This document shows positions 7,820 to 16,402 of a stretch of 64,000 nt of DNA, piece by piece (within the stretch, counting starts at the first letter, position 1; each line of letters starts with the position of its first letter). Both the position numbers and the translations under genes were made by a program. The DNA is from Pseudomonas sputi (lineage in GTDB: Bacteria; Pseudomonadota; Gammaproteobacteria; Pseudomonadales; Pseudomonadaceae): positions 1-64,000 of the forward strand of contig NZ_BQHI01000004.1 of assembly GCF_021603585.1 (NCBI RefSeq). The letters are read 5' to 3'. The notes under the pieces were generated by a model that saw only the letters and a list, made by a program, of their open reading frames with translations, had not been told where the DNA came from and ran no database searches.

Positions 7820-8815
7820 TCAGAAGTTGGCGCGCGCCAGTCGGTTGTAATGGCTGAGCAAACCGTCGTAGCGGCGGGTCACGGCGTAGTAATCCTCGCT
7901 CAAGCGCTGGGGCGGCGCGTGGTTCTGCCAGTCGGCTTGCAGGGTGTTCAACGCCTCGAGATAGTTTTGCCCCGGCTCGCTGATGCGCAGCCACAGATCC
8001 CGTGCGGCATCGGTCTTGGTCTGGAATCCGCCCGTGCGTGGCGCGAGCCAGGGTTCGCGACGGTTCCACGCCTGTTGCAGCTTTGCGGTGGTGTCGGCCA
8101 GCAATCGCGGGGTCAGGGTGCGGTTGTTCATCGCTTCTTCGAGCACGTCGACGGTCTCACGCGCCTGAATCATGTACGCCAGCAAGTCCCAGTGAATGTC
8201 CCTGCCCAGACGCGCCTCGATCAGCTTGAGCTGTTCGGGACGTTGCGCGGCGTCGAGGGGCAGCAGGTTTTGCCGCAGAGCCGTCGAGGCACCGATGTAC
8301 TCCTGTGACACACGCTCGATGGCAGCCAGTTCTCCAGGGGAGGGCTGCTGCGACCCGGAGACGAAGCTCGCCTCTCGGTAAAACCGCGTTGGAGGAATGG
8401 TCGTCGTGACGTGATTCAGCGCCCGGACGTACTCGTTGGCCTGTCGCGCCAGTTCAGGCTGCCAGTCCAGCCGTTCGAGTTTTTCCGTGAGGCCCTGACC
8501 GCAGACATCGCGCTGAATGTCTCGCACATTGAACGCGTCACTGTCGTCGAAATCCTTGAGGCTCTTCAACCAGCGCTGGTCGCGAGGCAAGGGCGGTTGA
8601 GGATTCCTGTAGCGGTCGTAGGCCACTCGCCATTGCACGTCGATCCGGTTGACGCAGGCGATCACCGGGCTCAGGGCATTGGCCTGGGCGGTGACCGGCG
8701 CATCGCGCCCGTCCAGCCAGAGATCGAGCTGGAGGAAGGGCCGGGTCGCACTCGTCAGGGCCATCACCACCAGCGCCACGAACAGGCCGCAACAGAACAT
8801 GATTTTTGTACTCAT
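7820..8815 (-). CDS. DUF3829-like (YiiG-type) exported protein
   Basis: A 331-residue protein starting at 8815. The start is supported by the ATGA overlap with the upstream J-domain gene; an in-frame start 8 codons further up lies inside that gene. The N-terminus has a hydrophobic stretch (IMFCCGLFVALVVMALTSA) that is a signal peptide or anchor. The remainder is mostly helical, with long amphipathic segments, and resembles DUF3829/YiiG-type proteins of unknown role. It contains an 'ARETVDVLEEAMNNR' segment and ends LLSHYNRLARANF. Co-transcription with the J-domain membrane protein suggests the two act together. Confidence 0.6.
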   Translation of the reverse strand: MSTKIMFCCGLFVALVVMALTSATRPFLQLDLWLDGRDAPVTAQANALSPVIACVNRIDVQWRVAYDRYRNPQPPLPRDQRWLKSLKDFDDSDAFNVRDIQRDVCGQGLTEKLERLDWQPELARQANEYVRALNHVTTTIPPTRFYREASFVSGSQQPSPGELAAIERVSQEYIGASTALRQNLLPLDAAQRPEQLKLIEARLGRDIHWDLLAYMIQARETVDVLEEAMNNRTLTPRLLADTTAKLQQAWNRREPWLAPRTGGFQTKTDAARDLWLRISEPGQNYLEALNTLQADWQNHAPPQRLSEDYYAVTRRYDGLLSHYNRLARANF

Positions 8816-10458
8816 GGGCGCGCCTCCTTGCCGTACCACTGTTCATCGGTGGCCGGTGCGCTGCATTCGCTGGTGGTGGCCGGCAAACGGCTGCACAGGC
8901 GTTCGGTCCAGGGTTGCAGGCCCTGATTGCGATTGACCGTGCCTTGGCTGGCGACCACTTTGAATACGCCGAGCACGAGGGCCAGCACCAAAATTCCGAG
9001 GATCGTCACGCCGACTTTCATGGCCGGACGGCTCTCTTCCCAGGACACCCGGGGCCTGGACTGCCAGCGCCGCACCAGCCCGAAGGTCGCCAGTGTCGCA
9101 GCGTACACCCCGCCGGCAATCGGGCCGAAAAACCAGCCGAGCCCGGCCACCATCAATGCGCCGGGCACAAGGTCGCGCAGTACCCCGAACGGCGGCGAGT
9201 CTTTGAGAAAATCGGGGCAGAGGCTTGCGCTGAGCCGGTCATCCAGCCGCCATACGCGATGGGCAACGTTGTGTACCAGCCAGTTGAGCCCGGCCACGAT
9301 CACGCCAAACACCACGGTCGAGATCATGACGATATTGATCAGTCCACTGAGGCGCACACCCAGCGGAATGTAATGGGTGAACGCGCCGATCAGGCAGGCC
9401 AGCACCACGCCCACGTAGGTCGGCCAGTCATTGAAGCTCAGTTCCCAGTCACGCCAGAAAAAAGCCGTACCGCCGGGCATCTGCGCGCAGACCTTGGGGT
9501 GATTGGCGTACAGCTCGGAACTCAACTTACGGCACTGCGCCCAGTCGTCTTCGCGCAGGCGTCGGGCCAGTGCACGGCGGGCACTGAACGAGCCGGTGCC
9601 CAGCAGCAGGCGGGCGGCGCGGTGTTCGGGGGTGGCGGGCGGTTCCAGAGCGAGCTGTTGCTGGCGAGCCACAAAAAACGGCGCATTCTGTCGAGCCAGC
9701 AGGCGTTGCCATTCGCCGTCAGGGCAGGGATTCCCCGTGCAGCCGTGCCAGCCTTGAACGGCGCGCACCCGTTCGAAAATCTCGGGAGACCAGAACGGCG
9801 CATCCAGCAACAAATGGCTCAGAGCATGGTTAAACCATTTCTGATGTTGCTCAGTAGTCAGCCAGTTGAAATCCGCGCAACGGGCGTAGGCCTGGAGAAA
9901 TCCGTCGACGTCTTCCCGCTCGAGGGCATTACGCATGGGTTGCGTGATACGCGCGCGTTGGCGGGCCAGCAACAGCTCGATCGATTCCTCATCCAGCTCC
10001 AGGCGTTGCCAGGCGCTGAACCAGAAAAAGGTCGGCACCGCCCAGTCCACCAGCGAGTCGGACGACTCGGGGTGCTCGATGCAGTGATGCAGCAGTGTGT
10101 CCTCCAAGATGTGCGCACAGCCTTGTTCGAGGGCGACGGTATGGCGGCGTTTCAGCTCTTCAACGCTGAGCCCGTCCAGCGAGCGTGTCGCCAGTTGCAG
10201 GGCATCGACCTCGACCACGGTGAGGCCGCTCAGGTCCCAGGATTCTTCAATGCCCTTGTCCTGCGCTTGTTCTTCATCCTGCTCGTGATACTGCTGCCAT
10301 TCCTTGTAGGCCAGCGCCTGCTCATAGGCGTCGCGCAGCCGCTGGAAGCCCTCGGGGTCATCGTCGGGGCGGGTTTGTTTGAGCAGGGCGGCATATTGGC
10401 GTTTGATGGTGCGCACATCGGCGTCGGCCGACAGGCCAAGGACGGTCCAGCAACTCAT
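8812..10458 (-). CDS. J-domain membrane protein with altered HPD motif
   Basis: A 548-residue protein. Residues 1-60 form a J domain (SCWTVLGLSADADVRTIKRQ, then ..YAALLKQTRPDDDPEGFQRLRDAYEQAL). The Hsp70-stimulating HPD tripeptide reads RPD. A helical middle (about 80-330) is rich in Trp/Leu/Glu. Several membrane helices follow at about 345-535 (for example TYVGVVLACLIGAFTHYI, VMISTVVFGVIVAGLNWLV and KVGVTILGILVLALVLGVF). The RPDDDPEGF signature recurs in a Pseudomonas family of J-like membrane proteins, so the change is probably family-wide rather than local damage. The ATGA overlap with the DUF3829-like gene couples the two. Client and partner are unknown. Confidence 0.7.
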   Translation of the reverse strand: MSCWTVLGLSADADVRTIKRQYAALLKQTRPDDDPEGFQRLRDAYEQALAYKEWQQYHEQDEEQAQDKGIEESWDLSGLTVVEVDALQLATRSLDGLSVEELKRRHTVALEQGCAHILEDTLLHHCIEHPESSDSLVDWAVPTFFWFSAWQRLELDEESIELLLARQRARITQPMRNALEREDVDGFLQAYARCADFNWLTTEQHQKWFNHALSHLLLDAPFWSPEIFERVRAVQGWHGCTGNPCPDGEWQRLLARQNAPFFVARQQQLALEPPATPEHRAARLLLGTGSFSARRALARRLREDDWAQCRKLSSELYANHPKVCAQMPGGTAFFWRDWELSFNDWPTYVGVVLACLIGAFTHYIPLGVRLSGLINIVMISTVVFGVIVAGLNWLVHNVAHRVWRLDDRLSASLCPDFLKDSPPFGVLRDLVPGALMVAGLGWFFGPIAGGVYAATLATFGLVRRWQSRPRVSWEESRPAMKVGVTILGILVLALVLGVFKVVASQGTVNRNQGLQPWTERLCSRLPATTSECSAPATDEQWYGKEARP

Positions 10459-10607
10459 TGCGATGACAACTCCATGAAAACCGCGACGCGATCCAGTGGT
10501 GGCATTGTGATGTTGCGCACCCTACCTGTTTCGCGTCGAAAAGTCCTCGTGTCTCGCTCAATCGTCATCGGCCATGCAGAAAATGCTCACGCTCCCGATT
10601 CGGGGCC

Positions 10608-11033
10608 TCAGTGGTTTTTGGCTTGCTCGCGTATGCGTCCTTCCTGCTCACGCAGTTCCGGAGTGAACTCGGCGCCAAAATCTTCCGCGCTGAACACCTG
10701 GCGAATCTCGATTTCCGATTCAGTACCCGGCATGGGGTTCGGGCAGCGCTTGACCCATTCGATGGCTTCTTCTTTGGATTTCACGTCCCAGATCCAGTAA
10801 CCGGCGATCAGCTCCTTGGTTTCGGCGAACGGGCCGTCGATCACGCTGCGGTTTTCGCCGCTGAAGCGCACGCGGGCGCCTTTGCTGCTGGGGTGCAGGC
10901 CGTCGGCGGACACAAGAATGCCGGCCTTGGCCAGTTGTTCGTTGTAGTTGCCCATGTCGGTCAGCAATTGCTCGCTGGGCATCACGCCGGCTTCGGAGTC
11001 GTGGCTGGCTTTGACAATGATCATGAAGCGCAT
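10608..11033 (-). CDS. YCII/DGPF-domain protein
   Basis: A 141-residue cytosolic protein starting at 11033 (MRFMIIVKAS), the standard start for this family. A longer reading frame upstream is not homologous. It carries the YCII-related (DGPF) fold: a beta-alpha ferredoxin-like core with the signature DGPFAETKELIAGYWIWDV and a SKEEAIEWVKRCP helix. Family members often sit beside ECF sigma factors or act in small-molecule chemistry, but neither is seen here. It is divergent from tpx, so the 271-bp gap holds both promoters. Function unknown. Confidence 0.8.
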   Translation of the reverse strand: MRFMIIVKASHDSEAGVMPSEQLLTDMGNYNEQLAKAGILVSADGLHPSSKGARVRFSGENRSVIDGPFAETKELIAGYWIWDVKSKEEAIEWVKRCPNPMPGTESEIEIRQVFSAEDFGAEFTPELREQEGRIREQAKNH

Positions 11034-11209
11034 GGTGTTTCTCCGCAGGTGAGTGAAGGATTCATGGCTTAGTCGAACGGCTCTGGTCGGAATCGACAGG
11101 TCGTTAAAGAAAAGCCGCAGATTGTCTCTTTCACAAGCTTCACTTGCTTTGGACACACGGCTGTGGCCGGCACTGGAGAGCGTGTATCCAGTTTTGTGTG
11201 CCAGCACAT

Positions 11210-11248
11210 GACAATTTCGGTTCAGGCATAGGTCGTCGGACAATTTCG
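11210..11248. promoter_or_regulatory. Direct repeat in the tpx promoter region
   Basis: The 10-mer GACAATTTCG occurs at 11210-11219 and 11239-11248, a 29-bp period. It lies about 60-95 bp before tpx, in the region divergent from the YCII gene, so it could be a regulator site for either gene. No known consensus was matched. Confidence 0.3.
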
Positions 11249-11304
11249 TGGTTAACTTCCGCCTCTTGCATGCTTTCCCAACAACGTTAAGAAGGACTCC
11301 GTTC

Positions 11305-11805
11305 ATGGCTCAAGTCACGCTCAAAGGCAACCCGGTTCAAGTCAACGGCCAACTGCCACAAGCCGGTTCCAAGGCGCCAGCCTTTTCCCTGGTAGCCGGC
11401 AATCTGTCCGACGTCACCCTGAAAGACTTCGCCGGCAAGCGCAAAGTGCTGAACATCTTCCCAAGCGTCGACACCCCGACCTGCGCCACCTCCGTGCGCA
11501 AGTTCAACGCTCAGGCCAACGACATCAGCAACACTGTGGTGCTGTGCATCTCGGCTGACCTGCCGTTCGCCCAGGCTCGTTTCTGCGGCGCCGAAGGCCT
11601 GGAAAACGTACAAAACCTGTCGACCCTGCGCGGCACCGAGTTCCTCGAGAACTACGGCGTGGCCATCGCTGACGGCCCGCTGAAAGGCCTGACCGCCCGT
11701 GCGGTGGTTGTTCTGGACGAAAACGACAACGTCCTGCACAGCGAACTGGTCAAGGAAATTGCAGAAGAGCCTGACTACGATGCGGCACTCGCTGTATTGA
11801 AGTAA
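11305..11805 (+). CDS. tpx: Thiol peroxidase (Tpx), atypical 2-Cys peroxiredoxin
   Basis: A 166-residue protein, the normal Tpx length. It reduces hydrogen peroxide and alkyl hydroperoxides using thioredoxin. The peroxidatic cysteine is Cys60 in [15 protein letters not shown], and the resolving cysteine is Cys94 in ARFCGAEG, matching Cys61/Cys95 of E. coli Tpx. The start at 11305 follows GAAGGA and gives the family N-terminus; an in-frame codon 19 residues upstream is unsupported. Probably cytoplasmic or periplasm-associated, as in other bacteria. Monocistronic, with a strong terminator. Confidence 0.95.
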   Translation: MAQVTLKGNPVQVNGQLPQAGSKAPAFSLVAGNLSDVTLKDFAGKRKVLNIFPSVDTPTCATSVRKFNAQANDISNTVVLCISADLPFAQARFCGAEGLENVQNLSTLRGTEFLENYGVAIADGPLKGLTARAVVVLDENDNVLHSELVKEIAEEPDYDAALAVLK

Positions 11806-11835
11806 ATGTTCTGAAATAAGCGCTTTACAATTGTT

Positions 11836-11864
11836 AACGGCCTGGCCCTGTCCAGGCCGTTTTC
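11836..11864 (+). terminator. Rho-independent terminator after tpx
   Basis: A 10-bp stem, AACGGCCTGG/CCAGGCCGTT, with a 6-nt loop, followed by a short T-run and TTTCATTTGT. It starts 30 bp after the tpx stop. Confidence 0.85.
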
Positions 11865-11900
11865 ATTTGTGTATCAGTGTTTTGCCTCACACCTTGAAAC

Positions 11901-11927
11901 GTAAGTGGAAGGTAAATTGCCGGTAAA
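11901..11927 (+). promoter_or_regulatory. Triple GTAA(A/G) direct repeat upstream of muxA, CpxR-box-like
   Basis: GTAAG at 11901-11905, GTAAA at 11912-11916 and GTAAA at 11923-11927 are each separated by 6 bp, giving an 11-bp period on one DNA face. The last two fit the CpxR consensus GTAAA-N5/6-GTAAA. The array sits 67 bp before the muxA start, where an activator site would be expected. Confidence 0.55.
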
Positions 11928-11993
11928 GCTGCTTTGCTAAATCCCCACCAGTGCTTATCGTTCAGCCTCCCGTAAAAGAAGCCCACGCGCCCA

Positions 11994-13301
11994 ATGGTTA
12001 ATCACTCCATGCAATCGTCTTCCCGAAACTCCCGTCGCTGGCTGTTGAGCCTGCTCGTCCTGCTGGTCATTGCCGGTCTGTGCTGGAAATTCTGGCCCGC
12101 CGGTTCGACCCACAAGGAGGGCGGCGAGAAGGCGCAGGCCGGCCACACCGGCCGTTCGGGGATGATGCGTCCGGGCTTCGGCGGGGCCGCGGGGCCGATT
12201 CCGGTGCGCGTGGCGCCGGCGGTCACCGGGGACTTCCCGCTGTACTACAAGGCCCTGGGCACGGTGACGGCACTCAACACCATCAATGTGCGCAGCCGGG
12301 TCGGTGGCGAGCTGGTGAAGATTTATTTCGAGGAAGGGCAGATGGTCAAGGCCGGCGACCTGCTGGCGGAAATCGACCCGCGCCCGTACCAGAACGCCTT
12401 GCTCCAGGCTGAAGGCACCTTGCTGCAGAATCAGGCACAGTTGAGGAACGCCCAGGTCGATGTCGAGCGCTATCGCGGCCTGTATAAGGAAGACAGCATC
12501 GCCAAGCAGACGCTGGACACCGCCGAAGCGCTGGTCGGCCAGTACCTCGGCACCGTGAAGACCAATCAGGCGGCGGTCAACGACGCCAAGCTCAATCTCG
12601 AATTCACCAAGATCCGCGCACCGATTACCGGTCGCGTCGGCCTGCGTCAGCTCGACGTCGGCAACCTGGTGGCGGCGAACGACACGACCTCCCTGGCGGT
12701 CATCACCCAGACCCAACCGATCAGCGTCGCCTTTACCCTGCCGGAAAACAGCCTGGACACCGTACTTGCCCGCTACCGCAGCGGCGCCAAGCTGCCTGCC
12801 GAAGCCTGGGATCGCGGCGACACCAAACTGCAGGCCACCGGCGTGCTGCAAAGCCTCGACAACCAGATCGACGTGACCACCGGCACCCTGAAATTCAAGG
12901 CTCGCTACGAAAACCGCGATCAGTCGCTGTTCCCCAACCAGTTCGTCAACGTTCACCTGCTCGCTGACACCTTGAAAGGTGTGGTGCTCGCGCCGTCGGC
13001 CGCCATTCAGTTCGGCACCAACGGCACCTTCGTCTACGCACTGGATGGCGACAAGAAAGTCACCATCCGCCAATTGAAGATCGGTGCCAGCGACGGCGAA
13101 AACACCGTAATCACCGAAGGCCTGGCCGCCGGCGACCGGGTGGTGCTGGAAGGCACTGACCGCTTGAAGGAAGGCAGCGAAGTGGAAGTGGTCAACGACA
13201 GCAAGGACGTGCCGACCACGCCGACCGAACACCTGCAAGGCAAGTCGGCCGCCACCGCACCTGACGCCACCGTCACCGACAAGGCCAAGAAGGGCGCATG
13301 A
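11994..13301 (+). CDS. muxA: RND efflux periplasmic adaptor MuxA/MdtA
   Basis: A 435-residue membrane-fusion protein. The N-terminal anchor is at about 15-35 ([20 protein letters not shown]). Lipoyl halves lie near 90-125 ([34 protein letters not shown] contains the motif) and 205-235 ([20 protein letters not shown]), with an alpha-hairpin between them, then beta-barrel and membrane-proximal domains. It bridges the inner-membrane pump MuxBC and the outer-membrane channel OpmB. In P. aeruginosa this tripartite system with two RND proteins exports aztreonam, macrolides, novobiocin and tetracycline. The start at 11994 has a weak ribosome site; Met6 (12009) is an alternative. First gene of a four-gene operon. 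Confidence 0.9.
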   Translation: MVNHSMQSSSRNSRRWLLSLLVLLVIAGLCWKFWPAGSTHKEGGEKAQAGHTGRSGMMRPGFGGAAGPIPVRVAPAVTGDFPLYYKALGTVTALNTINVRSRVGGELVKIYFEEGQMVKAGDLLAEIDPRPYQNALLQAEGTLLQNQAQLRNAQVDVERYRGLYKEDSIAKQTLDTAEALVGQYLGTVKTNQAAVNDAKLNLEFTKIRAPITGRVGLRQLDVGNLVAANDTTSLAVITQTQPISVAFTLPENSLDTVLARYRSGAKLPAEAWDRGDTKLQATGVLQSLDNQIDVTTGTLKFKARYENRDQSLFPNQFVNVHLLADTLKGVVLAPSAAIQFGTNGTFVYALDGDKKVTIRQLKIGASDGENTVITEGLAAGDRVVLEGTDRLKEGSEVEVVNDSKDVPTTPTEHLQGKSAATAPDATVTDKAKKGA

Positions 13302-16300
13302 ACATTTCGCGTCTGTTCATCCTCCGCCCGGTCGCCACCACGCTGAGCATGCTGGCCATCGTGCTGGCCGGTCTGATTGCCTATCGCCTGTTGCCGGTCT
13401 CGGCCTTGCCCCAGGTCGATTACCCGACGATCCGGGTCATGACTTTGTATCCGGGCGCCAGCCCGGACGTGATGACCAGCGCCGTCACCGCGCCGCTGGA
13501 ACGCCAGTTCGGGCAGATGCCGGGCCTCACGCAAATGGCCTCGACCAGCTCCGGTGGTGCCTCGGTGCTGACCCTGCGTTTCAGCCTCGACATCAACATG
13601 GATGTCGCCGAACAGCAGGTGCAGGCCGCGATCAACGCCGCGACCAACCTGTTGCCGACCGATTTGCCGGCGCCGCCGGTGTACAACAAGGTCAACCCGG
13701 CAGACACCCCGGTGCTGACCCTGGCCATCACCTCGAAAACCATGTTGCTGCCCAAACTCAATGATCTGGTCGATACGCGCATGGCGCAGAAAATTGCCCA
13801 GATCAGCGGCGTCGGCATGGTCAGCATCGCCGGCGGCCAGCGTCAGGCAGTGCGGATCAAGGTCAATCCCGAGGCACTCGCCGCCAACGGCCTGAACCTG
13901 TCGGACGTGCGCACGCTGATCAGTGCGTCCAACGTCAACCAGCCCAAGGGCAACTTCGACGGCCCGACCCGAGTGTCGATGCTCGACGCCAACGACCAAC
14001 TGACGTCGCCCAAGGATTACGCCAACCTGATCCTCGCCTACGCCAACGGCGCACCGCTGCGGCTCAAGGATGTCGCACAGATCGTCGACGGCGCCGAGAA
14101 CGAGCGTCTGGCGGCGTGGGCCAACCAGAATCAGGCCGTGCTGCTGAACATTCAGCGTCAGCCGGGCGCCAACGTGATCGAAGTGGTCGACCGGATCAAG
14201 GCGCTGCTGCCGAGCATCACCGACAACCTGCCGGCCGGCCTCGACGTGGTCGTGCTGACCGACCGCACCCAGACCATCCGTGCCTCGGTCACTGACGTGC
14301 AACATGAACTGCTGATCGCCATTGCGCTGGTGGTGATGGTGACGTTCCTGTTCCTGCGCCGCGCCAGTGCCACGATCATTCCGTCGGTGGCCGTGCCGCT
14401 GTCGCTGATTGGTACATTCGGCGTGATGTATCTGGCGGGGTTCTCGGTCAACAACCTGACGCTGATGGCGCTGACTATCGCCACCGGTTTTGTGGTCGAC
14501 GATGCGATCGTGATGCTGGAAAACATCGCACGTTTCATCGAGGAGGGTGACAGTCCGATGCAGGCTGCGCTCAAGGGCGCGAAGCAGATCGGCTTCACCC
14601 TGATTTCCCTGACCCTGTCGCTGATTGCGGTGCTGATTCCGCTGCTGTTTATGGCCGACGTCGTAGGGCGGTTGTTCCGCGAGTTCGCCATCACCCTGGC
14701 GGTGGCGATCCTGATTTCCCTGGTGGTCTCGCTGACCCTGACGCCGATGATGTGCGCGCGTCTGCTCAAGCGTGAACCGGAAGCACACGAACAGGGCCGT
14801 TTCTACCGCGCCAGTGGTGCGTTCATCGACTGGATGATCGCCGCTTACGGGCGCAAGTTGCAGTGGGTGCTCAAGCACCAGCCGCTGACCCTGCTGGTGG
14901 CCATTGGTACGCTGGCCCTGACCGTGTTCCTGTATATGGTGGTGCCCAAGGGCTTCTTCCCGGTGCAGGACACCGGGGTGATCCAGGGTATCTCCGAAGC
15001 GCCGCAGTCGATTTCCTTCGCCGCCATGAGTGAGCGTCAGCAGGCGCTGGCCAAGGTGATTCTCGACGATCCGGCAGTGGAAAGCCTGTCGTCCTACATC
15101 GGTGTCGACGGTGACAACGCCACACTCAACAGCGGTCGATTGCTGATCAACCTCAAGCCCCATGGCCAACGCGATCTGACCGCGACCGAGGTGATTGCGC
15201 GCCTGCAACCGCAACTGGACAAACTGGTGGGCATCCGCCTGTTCATGCAGCCGGTGCAGGATCTGACCATTGAAGACCGCGTCAGCCGTACCCAGTACGA
15301 GTTCAGCATGTCCTCGCCGGATTCCGAATTGCTCAGCCTGTGGAGCGGCCGTCTGGTCGAGGCACTGGCCCAGCGTCCGGAACTGACCGACGTCGCCAGC
15401 GATTTGCAGGACAAGGGCTTGCAGGTGTTCCTGGTGATCGACCGCGATGCCGCTTCACGGCTGGGTGTGTCGGTGTCGAACATCACCGACGCGCTGTATG
15501 ACGCGTTCGGCCAGCGGCAGATCTCGACCATTTACACCCAGGCCAGCCAGTACCGCGTGGTGCTGCAGGCTCAGGCCGGGGAGAAAATCGGCCCCCAGGC
15601 GCTGGATCAGATTCACGTCAAGACCACCGATGGCGGTCAGGTGCGGTTGTCGAGTCTGGCCCGCGTCGAGGAGCGGCAGGCACAACTGGCGATCACCCAC
15701 ATCGGCCAGTTCCCGGCGGTAATGATGTCGTTCAACCTCGCACCCGGCGTGGCGCTCGGGCATGCGGTGGACATCATCGAGCAGGTGCAGAAGGACATCG
15801 GCATGCCGATCGGCGTGCAGACCCAGTTCCAGGGCGCAGCCGAAGCGTTCCAGGCATCGCTGTCGAGCACCTTGCTGCTGATCCTGGCGGCGGTGGTGAC
15901 CATGTACATCGTGCTCGGCGTGCTTTACGAGAGCTACATCCACCCGATCACCATCCTATCGACGTTGCCGTCGGCGGCGGTCGGTGCCTTGCTGGCCTTG
16001 CTGCTCAGCGGCAATGACCTGGGCATGATCGCGATCATCGGCATCATTCTGCTGATCGGTATCGTGAAGAAGAACGCGATCATGATGATCGACTTCGCCC
16101 TCGACGCCGAACGCACTCAGGGCATGGCGCCGGAGCAGGCGATCTATCAGGCGGCGCTGTTGCGCTTCCGGCCGATTCTGATGACGACGCTGGCGGCGCT
16201 GTTCGGCGCGGTGCCATTGATGCTGGCGACCGGTTCCGGTGCTGAATTGCGTCAACCGCTGGGGCTGGTGATGGTCGGTGGGTTGCTGGTGAGCCAGGTG

Positions 16301-16402
16301 CTGACGCTGTTCACCACGCCGGTGATCTACCTGTACTTCGATCGTCTCGGCCGGCGCTGGGGCCGTGCACCGTCAGCCGTGGAGCCGGTGGAACAGCCAT
16401 GA
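13298..16402 (+). CDS. muxB: RND efflux pump subunit MuxB (MdtB-type)
   Basis: A 1034-residue inner-membrane RND transporter. It has helix 1 at about 12-32, a large periplasmic porter domain, a helix bundle from about 335, a second periplasmic domain, and a final bundle from about 860. The proton-relay motif [14 protein letters not shown] (two adjacent Asp in TM4) and the TM10 lysine region ([15 protein letters not shown]) are present, so it should be an active proton-driven pump. Its ATG overlaps the muxA stop by 4 bp. It probably forms a heteromultimer with MuxC, as MdtB does with MdtC. Confidence 0.93.
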   Translation: MNISRLFILRPVATTLSMLAIVLAGLIAYRLLPVSALPQVDYPTIRVMTLYPGASPDVMTSAVTAPLERQFGQMPGLTQMASTSSGGASVLTLRFSLDINMDVAEQQVQAAINAATNLLPTDLPAPPVYNKVNPADTPVLTLAITSKTMLLPKLNDLVDTRMAQKIAQISGVGMVSIAGGQRQAVRIKVNPEALAANGLNLSDVRTLISASNVNQPKGNFDGPTRVSMLDANDQLTSPKDYANLILAYANGAPLRLKDVAQIVDGAENERLAAWANQNQAVLLNIQRQPGANVIEVVDRIKALLPSITDNLPAGLDVVVLTDRTQTIRASVTDVQHELLIAIALVVMVTFLFLRRASATIIPSVAVPLSLIGTFGVMYLAGFSVNNLTLMALTIATGFVVDDAIVMLENIARFIEEGDSPMQAALKGAKQIGFTLISLTLSLIAVLIPLLFMADVVGRLFREFAITLAVAILISLVVSLTLTPMMCARLLKREPEAHEQGRFYRASGAFIDWMIAAYGRKLQWVLKHQPLTLLVAIGTLALTVFLYMVVPKGFFPVQDTGVIQGISEAPQSISFAAMSERQQALAKVILDDPAVESLSSYIGVDGDNATLNSGRLLINLKPHGQRDLTATEVIARLQPQLDKLVGIRLFMQPVQDLTIEDRVSRTQYEFSMSSPDSELLSLWSGRLVEALAQRPELTDVASDLQDKGLQVFLVIDRDAASRLGVSVSNITDALYDAFGQRQISTIYTQASQYRVVLQAQAGEKIGPQALDQIHVKTTDGGQVRLSSLARVEERQAQLAITHIGQFPAVMMSFNLAPGVALGHAVDIIEQVQKDIGMPIGVQTQFQGAAEAFQASLSSTLLLILAAVVTMYIVLGVLYESYIHPITILSTLPSAAVGALLALLLSGNDLGMIAIIGIILLIGIVKKNAIMMIDFALDAERTQGMAPEQAIYQAALLRFRPILMTTLAALFGAVPLMLATGSGAELRQPLGLVMVGGLLVSQVLTLFTTPVIYLYFDRLGRRWGRAPSAVEPVEQP

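Noticed and set aside
8806-10800. A 664-codon plus-strand open frame opposite the J-domain gene
   Set aside because: Same GC-bias artefact. The minus strand encodes a coherent J-domain membrane protein with coupled start and stop codons.
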